From the NCBI GenBank assembly GCA_016928775.1, contig JAFGKD010000132.1, positions 1 to 40,663 of the forward strand: DNA of 40,663 nucleotides, given 5' to 3'. Source of the DNA: Candidatus Zhuqueibacterota bacterium (GTDB lineage: Bacteria > Zhuqueibacterota > Zhuqueibacteria > Residuimicrobiales > Krinioviventaceae). Below are positions 36,346 to 40,663 of this stretch, one piece after another. A program made the position numbers and the translations under genes. A model generated the notes under the pieces. It had not been told where the DNA came from. It was given only the letters and a program-made list of their open reading frames with translations, and ran no database searches. The first letter of the stretch is position 1. Every line of letters begins with the position of its first letter.

Positions 36346-37422
36346 TTACTCCACACACCAGTCCGCGCGTTCTTGAAATTCCTTTTGGTAATCCTCACGC
36401 CACTTGGAAATACTTGTTTTGCCGGGCCCATCAACATAATGATTTGTATTTTCTTTACGTACATATTGACCACCCCAACTGGGCTGGGTAGGATCTTCAG
36501 GATCGTTGATACCGCGGTTCGCGCTAACCAGGTACATGAACGTTGGCGAATCCCCTTCGCACACCCCGGTGCATCCCATGCCTTCATGCGGGTATATATC
36601 ACAGAGAGGGCCGTGGTTATTGCGAATGTGCTCATTGACCCAATCGAGGTCCGAGATTGGATCAGAACCGCCGAACATGCCCTGATACGTCTTTCTCGAG
36701 TCGATAATAAACAAGTCAGGGAATTCGTCCATGAGCCACCCATGCGTTGCGTCCTGGTAGGCAATCAAAAAGATGCGAAGTTTACTGATAAAGGCCTTAA
36801 ACTCTTCTTCACTGCGATCATTTCGAACTCTCCAAATGGCCTGGGAAACCTCGCGCGGTGTGCCCCAGACACCAATCCATAACGGCCGTGGATCAGGTTT
36901 GTCTGCTGCTGCAATAATGGCGTTTGAAGCTTCACTGTCCTTGCCTTCACCAATAATATCCATCACTGGTTGAGTTTTGCTTCCCCATTTAATGCTAAGT
37001 CCATGGTTATTACCCAAGCCCTCATAGGTGACGGAACGCAGCTCGTCAGCCGTAGGATAGTTAGGATCATGTTTCTGTAAGTTATTGTATACCTTCTCGT
37101 ACCGGTCAAGCACGTCCAGCATATGTTGCTTATGAGCTTCCATGGCAAAGGTGCCTGCCGCAGCAATTAACCCCTCGATGTCAAATTCATTGGCATACAA
37201 AAGGAAACGGACCATCGACTGCATATCGTCAGGATCACTTTTTTGATTGTTGGGTACATCACCGCCCTTGACAACCCCAATGGGCGGGAAATCCGACATC
37301 ATGATCACGCGTAGTCTTTCGGTCTCAGCACTGGACTTTTGATTTGCGTCGCCATTATCACAGAAAACGCAGAACGCAATCGTCAACGTAATAATCGTTG
37401 TAAATGTGAATAGCTTCTTCAT
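36346..37422 (-). CDS. Exported DUF1593 protein, insert subtype, catalytic domain only
   Basis: 358 residues: signal peptide (about 1-20, with a Cys at 21 that is not a canonical lipobox), then only the DUF1593 domain. The Asp motif carries the same insert as 13132-14475: SDFPPIGVVK (Asp 44) ... SDPDDMQSMVRF (Asp 63, 65, 66), and GMGCTGVCEGDSP is also kept. It stops right after QERADWCVE, where its partner continues into a linker and the sorting tail. Only 39 bp separate the stop from the next start, so no displaced tail can be hidden there. AAAGGAG stands 7 bases before the ATG. It is the shortest of the eight DUF1593 proteins. Function unknown. Confidence 0.85.
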   Translation of the reverse strand: MKKLFTFTTIITLTIAFCVFCDNGDANQKSSAETERLRVIMMSDFPPIGVVKGGDVPNNQKSDPDDMQSMVRFLLYANEFDIEGLIAAAGTFAMEAHKQHMLDVLDRYEKVYNNLQKHDPNYPTADELRSVTYEGLGNNHGLSIKWGSKTQPVMDIIGEGKDSEASNAIIAAADKPDPRPLWIGVWGTPREVSQAIWRVRNDRSEEEFKAFISKLRIFLIAYQDATHGWLMDEFPDLFIIDSRKTYQGMFGGSDPISDLDWVNEHIRNNHGPLCDIYPHEGMGCTGVCEGDSPTFMYLVSANRGINDPEDPTQPSWGGQYVRKENTNHYVDGPGKTSISKWREDYQKEFQERADWCVE

Positions 37423-37560
37423 AGATTTTACTCCTTTAAAATAAATCTCTCAGAGACAATTTATAACTTGACCGATTTTGTTCTCAACTATTTTCTATGA
37501 ATAATAAAAAAATGAATGCCCGGATTTCAGAATCAAATAGGTACATTCATTGATAATACA

Positions 37561-37599
37561 GGCGGATTCAACAAGATCTTTGACCGAGCTGAATCCGTC
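37561..37599 (-). terminator. Possible hairpin terminator
   Basis: Inverted repeat GGCGGATTCA / TGAATCCGTCC (one-base bulge, loop about 19 nt) just downstream of the stop of 37614-38780. There is no U-run after the stem on the minus strand, so intrinsic termination is doubtful. It may instead protect the RNA 3' end. Confidence 0.35.
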
Positions 37600-37613
37600 C
37601 TTGAGCGATTAAA

Positions 37614-38780
37614 TTACTTGAGCAACATCATTTTCTTCATTTCTGAATAGCCGTCAACTTCAATACGATAGTAATAAATACCTGTAGAAAAGTTAGCCGC
37701 ATCAAAAGTGACTTGATGCATTCCGCTGGTCAGCTTTTGATCCATCAATGTTGCCACTGGTTGTCCAAGTGTATTAAAGACCGAAACCTTGACATGTCCA
37801 TCCTTCAGAGTCTGGAACTGAATATTCGTGCTCGGATTGAATGGATTCGGATAATTCTGCATCAGTGCAATTGTCGAGGGTGCGGTAGTTGGTTCACTGG
37901 CAACACCCGTTTCAGCAAGTGTTGCATTGGTAATCTGAATTTCATCAATAGCATACCAACCCCAGCCACCATGAAACGCATCCACGACCTCGATAATCAC
38001 TGTTTGACCCGCCAGGGCTGAAAGATCGAGCGTGAACTCATCCGGCATTTGCTCATCACCGACACCCTCGGCTTTTACATCCAGAGTGTCAAGGAGCGTA
38101 CTACGATCAGGAGTCAGTACTGCAATACCACCGGAACCATTGGTGTATCCGGAGTCAGGATTCGCTTCATCCAAGATCGGAGCTGTCCGGACACCGGCCC
38201 AGCTGGCACCGGTATTGCCGACTGCCCAAACCGTCAATACGGCATTTTCACCTAATTTGATTTGCGGAGATGTGGCAATCTGATCATTATCTTCATAATG
38301 AACTTTATCGCCCCATTGATTCAGCGCGTAGGTATTGAGGTAACCGGACTGACCGCGTCCGTTCACAAAGTCAAAGGTTATATCATCTTCAGTAGCCGCA
38401 AAAGGATCGTTGCAATCGAGATATTTAAGAACTGCTGGATCATCGGGGTCTTCGTGGCACCCCTCTTTAGCAACAGAGAAATATCCGTCCCACTCGTTGG
38501 GCACGCCAATGCACCAGGCCAAACCATCAACCGGCAGTTGACCCTCGACAGCATTATCATCTATGGGGTCTTGAATTGGGTCATAACAACCGGTTACTGA
38601 TTCATCACCAGCAATATCGTCATCATTATCAACACCGTCGGCGGGACGAATACACCACAATTTAAAGCCATGATCGTTGCCGTCTTCAAAATTCCAGGAA
38701 ATCGTGTCACCAAAGGCGAGACTCACAGACATTAACAACAGCATAGTCATTACACCCAATAACGTATTTCGCATGTTCAT
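37614..38780 (-). CDS. Exported jelly-roll-like protein with type IX sorting tail (tandem copy 1)
   Basis: 388 residues: signal peptide (about 1-24, ending AFG), a domain of about 270 residues opening SWNFEDGNDHGF and closing DAFHGGWGWYAIDEIQITN, then the sorting tail (MQNYPNPFNP, ending KKMMLLK). The FEDG...GW opening and the IDEIQI closing strand are typical of jelly-roll domains that bind sugars or anchor surface proteins. Several Cys (WCIRP, GCYDP, WCIGV, GCHED, LDCND) may form disulfides. It is a tandem paralogue of 38967-40088. The start has GAGGTG 4 bases upstream; ATG 38774 is also possible. No enzymatic motif was seen. Confidence 0.78.
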   Translation of the reverse strand: MNMRNTLLGVMTMLLLMSVSLAFGDTISWNFEDGNDHGFKLWCIRPADGVDNDDDIAGDESVTGCYDPIQDPIDDNAVEGQLPVDGLAWCIGVPNEWDGYFSVAKEGCHEDPDDPAVLKYLDCNDPFAATEDDITFDFVNGRGQSGYLNTYALNQWGDKVHYEDNDQIATSPQIKLGENAVLTVWAVGNTGASWAGVRTAPILDEANPDSGYTNGSGGIAVLTPDRSTLLDTLDVKAEGVGDEQMPDEFTLDLSALAGQTVIIEVVDAFHGGWGWYAIDEIQITNATLAETGVASEPTTAPSTIALMQNYPNPFNPSTNIQFQTLKDGHVKVSVFNTLGQPVATLMDQKLTSGMHQVTFDAANFSTGIYYYRIEVDGYSEMKKMMLLK

Positions 38781-38846
38781 TAAGCACCTCACTTTGTTAA
38801 AGTTAATAGTAGACCAATCCTTTGATAGCATCATCAAGAGCATATT
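38781..38846 (-). repeat. Duplicated 5' leader, copy 1
   Basis: The 66 bases before the start of 37614-38780 match those before 38967-40088: CTCTTGATGATGCTATCAAA, then a GGTCTA-NTATTAAC core, then GTGAGGTGCTT before the ATG. The match begins upstream of the gene, so the duplication carried the promoter/leader with it. The conserved core could hold a promoter or a regulator site. Confidence 0.6.
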
Positions 38847-38966
38847 ATACATTTTAATATCTCTTTATGAATCCAATGTACAGCAACACCAACAGTATCT
38901 ACTCCAGGGCTACCTAATGTAAAAGTTATAATTAACTGCTCATGAATCTGTTCTTGAGTAATTGAA

Positions 38967-40088
38967 TTACTTGAGTAGCATCATCTTTTTTACTTGCGAG
39001 AAACCGTTGGCTTGGATACGATAGTAATAAATACCGGCAGGAAAATTGACAGCATCAAAAGTGACTTGATGCGTTCCGCTTTTCAACTCTTGATCCATCA
39101 ATGTTGCCATTGGTTGTCCAAGTATATTAAAGACTGAAAGTTTTACATGACTATCTTTTAGAATCTCAAATTCAATGTTGGTACTTGGATTAAATGGATT
39201 TGGATAATTTTGAGCAAGATGAAAATTATTTACAAGAGTTGTTTTATTCTCAACTCTGGTATTTGGGTCGCTTGCATTGGTAATCTGGATCTCGTCAATG
39301 GCAAGCCAACCCCAGCCACCTTGAAAGGCATCCACAACCTCGATAATAACTTGCTCACCTGCAAATTCCGAAAGATCAAGCAAAAACTCACCCGGCATAG
39401 TACCATCGCCACCTGTGGCTCCTACCTGCAGACTGGCCAGGAGCTCATCACCCGCAGGCGTCAGTACTGCTATACCACCAGAGCCCGAGAGGTAGGCTTC
39501 TGCAGGATCCGGATCAAATTCCGGGGCTATCCGGGACGTGTTATTGCCGAAAGCCCAAACCGTCAACTCGGCGCCCTCGCCTAACAAGATCGTGGGGGAT
39601 GTGGCAATCTGATCATTATTTTCGAAATGGACATCATCGCCCCATTGGCTCAGATTGTAGGTATTGAGGTAACTGGACTGACCGCGACCGTTCGTAAAGT
39701 CGTAAGGCGGATCGCCAACTGCGACGCTAAAAGGATCGTTGCACGGGCCATACTGAAGAACATCATCCACAACATGACAACCCTCTATCACTGCAGGAAA
39801 TTGCCAGTCAAACTGGTCGGGCGGTCCAATGGTCCAGGCCACACCCTCTATCGGCAGACCGGCTTCTGCTTCTGATGGAATTGATGGAACTACGACACCT
39901 GTTATTGATTCATCACCAGCGATGTCGGGATCATCTGGAGCAGGATCCGCGGGTAATAAACAACGCAAGGTAAAACCATGGTCGTTGCCATCCTCAAAGT
40001 CCCAGGAAATCGTGTCTGCAAAGGCGAGATTCAAGGACATCAACAGCAGCATAGTCATAAAACTCAACAACATTTTATACATGTTCAT
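38967..40088 (-). CDS. Exported jelly-roll-like protein with type IX sorting tail (tandem copy 2)
   Basis: 373 residues: signal peptide (about 1-25, ending AFA), a domain opening SWDFEDGNDHGF and closing DAFQGGWGWLAIDEIQITN, and the sorting tail (QNYPNPFNP, ending KKMMLLK). It is clearly a duplicate of 37614-38780: the sorting tails are nearly the same, and GRGQS-YLNTY and NDQIATSP are shared, while the region between about residues 40 and 110 has drifted. GAGGTG lies 4 bases before the chosen ATG (40088). No enzyme motif. Possibly a surface adhesin or carbohydrate binder. Confidence 0.78.
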   Translation of the reverse strand: MNMYKMLLSFMTMLLLMSLNLAFADTISWDFEDGNDHGFTLRCLLPADPAPDDPDIAGDESITGVVVPSIPSEAEAGLPIEGVAWTIGPPDQFDWQFPAVIEGCHVVDDVLQYGPCNDPFSVAVGDPPYDFTNGRGQSSYLNTYNLSQWGDDVHFENNDQIATSPTILLGEGAELTVWAFGNNTSRIAPEFDPDPAEAYLSGSGGIAVLTPAGDELLASLQVGATGGDGTMPGEFLLDLSEFAGEQVIIEVVDAFQGGWGWLAIDEIQITNASDPNTRVENKTTLVNNFHLAQNYPNPFNPSTNIEFEILKDSHVKLSVFNILGQPMATLMDQELKSGTHQVTFDAVNFPAGIYYYRIQANGFSQVKKMMLLK

Positions 40089-40153
40089 CAAGCACCTCAC
40101 TTTTTTAATGTTAATAATAGACCTATCTTTTGATAGCATCATCAAGAGTATGT
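40089..40153 (-). repeat. Duplicated 5' leader, copy 2
   Basis: This leader lies before 38967-40088 and matches the one at 38781-38846 over about 65 bases, including the GATGATGCTATCAAAA stretch, the TATTATTAAC core and GTGAGGTGCTTGATG. A possible -10 (TATTAT) is 20 bases after a TTGATG, which is too long a spacing for a normal sigma-70 promoter. Confidence 0.6.
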
Positions 40154-40227
40154 TTTTTTCATCACCTCCTTTCCTCCTTTCCCAATGGTTTTTAGTCCCA
40201 ACATGAACCAGAATGCAAGAAACTTTA

Positions 40228-40663
40228 TTATTTTAATAATAGCATTCGCTTAGTAGAGTTAAATCCGTTTGATTCAAGCCTGGTGAAATAAACACCACTC
40301 GGTAAATTTGAACCATTAAATGATACTGAATATGGTCCTGCATTTCTAAAATCATTAGCTAATACAGTAATTTCCCGCCCTTTAATATTGTGGACACTTA
40401 GTTTTACATAGCCGTATTCAGGAATTTCAAATTTAATGGTTGTTACAGGATTAAAGGGATTTGGATAATTCTGGTATAATTCAAACTGCTGTGGTTGTTG
40501 ATTTATTACAGGATTTTCGACCTTGGTTGGTTCGCCAAGTTCCTTGACGAGTTCATCATAAAATTTCACAGCCATTTTGGTGTTGCCTTTGTCATTGGGA
40601 TGATAAAGATCATTTGATACACCCGGATATGTTGTGCCCCACATGTCACCTCCTTCATAGGGA
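40228..40663 (-). CDS. SGNH/GDSL hydrolase, C-terminal part with type IX sorting tail (partial)
   Basis: The frame is open to the right edge, so the gene starts outside the window. The visible part reads ...GVSNDLYHPNDKGNTKMA, the Asp-x-x-His block (DLYH) with the HPNDKG context that closes SGNH/GDSL esterases. After a short linker comes the sorting tail (QNYPNPFNP, ending KRMLLLK). SGNH esterases often deacetylate plant polysaccharides, which would suit the locus. A Met at 40644 has a perfect-looking AAGGAGGTGA upstream, but that run also encodes in-frame EGG, and a start there would give an exported tail with no signal peptide, so I treat it as internal. Confidence 0.75.
   Translation of the reverse strand, partial: PYEGGDMWGTTYPGVSNDLYHPNDKGNTKMAVKFYDELVKELGEPTKVENPVINQQPQQFELYQNYPNPFNPVTTIKFEIPEYGYVKLSVHNIKGREITVLANDFRNAGPYSVSFNGSNLPSGVYFTRLESNGFNSTKRMLLLK

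Noticed and set aside
40645..40663. A perfect Shine-Dalgarno (AAGGAGGTGA) before an ATG at 40644
   Set aside because: The frame is open through it, it encodes EGG in the SGNH protein, and a start there would leave a sorting tail with no signal peptide.

Overview
The window is a single, one-directional gene block: every gene I can support (28, two of them cut by the window edges) lies on the minus strand, so the block reads from right to left. The organism looks like a member of the FCB superphylum (Calditrichota / KSB1 / Ignavibacteria-like). The reason is that eight secreted proteins end in the ~80-residue type A sorting domain with the hallmark NYPNPFNP motif and a Lys-containing C-terminus, which is the type IX secretion tail of that group. 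I cannot place it more finely by eye. No tRNA, rRNA, CRISPR array, transposase, integrase or transcription regulator was seen.

Region 1 (1-7628) is a sugar import and catabolism operon. In order of transcription it holds a GlpK-like FGGY kinase, an RbsB-type binding protein, a DUF2291 protein, an RbsA ATPase, an RbsC permease, an isomerase of the L-fucose/L-arabinose isomerase fold, and the first 78 residues of an N-terminal-type transketolase subunit. The transketolase start is easy to miss because the gene runs off the left edge.

Region 2 (7751-37422) is a battery of exported proteins. Eight belong to the DUF1593 / Sde0182-like family (nucleoside-hydrolase-like fold). By eye they sort into four pairs: 7751/34948, 13132/36346, 14552/25264 and 28515/33408. 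Between them lie three DUF5060+DUF4038 proteins (apiosidase-like glycosidase barrels with different accessory domains), one GH140-like apiosidase, a right-handed beta-helix protein, a CotH-kinase/lamin-tail giant, a CBM9-like protein, a GATase-like protein, an orphan lipoprotein and one cytoplasmic aldo/keto reductase.

Region 3 (37614-40663) holds two tandem paralogues of a jelly-roll-like secreted protein, with duplicated leaders, and the C-terminal end of an SGNH/GDSL hydrolase; all three carry the sorting tail.

Working model (inference): the exported enzymes strip a furanosidic or branched sugar, perhaps D-apiose, from plant-type polysaccharide. The RbsABC-like transporter imports it, and an isomerase, an FGGY kinase and a transketolase feed it into the pentose-phosphate pathway. 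This matches the logic of the known isomerase/kinase/transketolase route for D-apiose, but the isomerase fold differs and most of the exported proteins are of unknown activity. D-ribose, D-arabinose or another pentose remain alternatives. Palindromic repeat elements sit between several genes and may act as terminators or RNA-stability elements.
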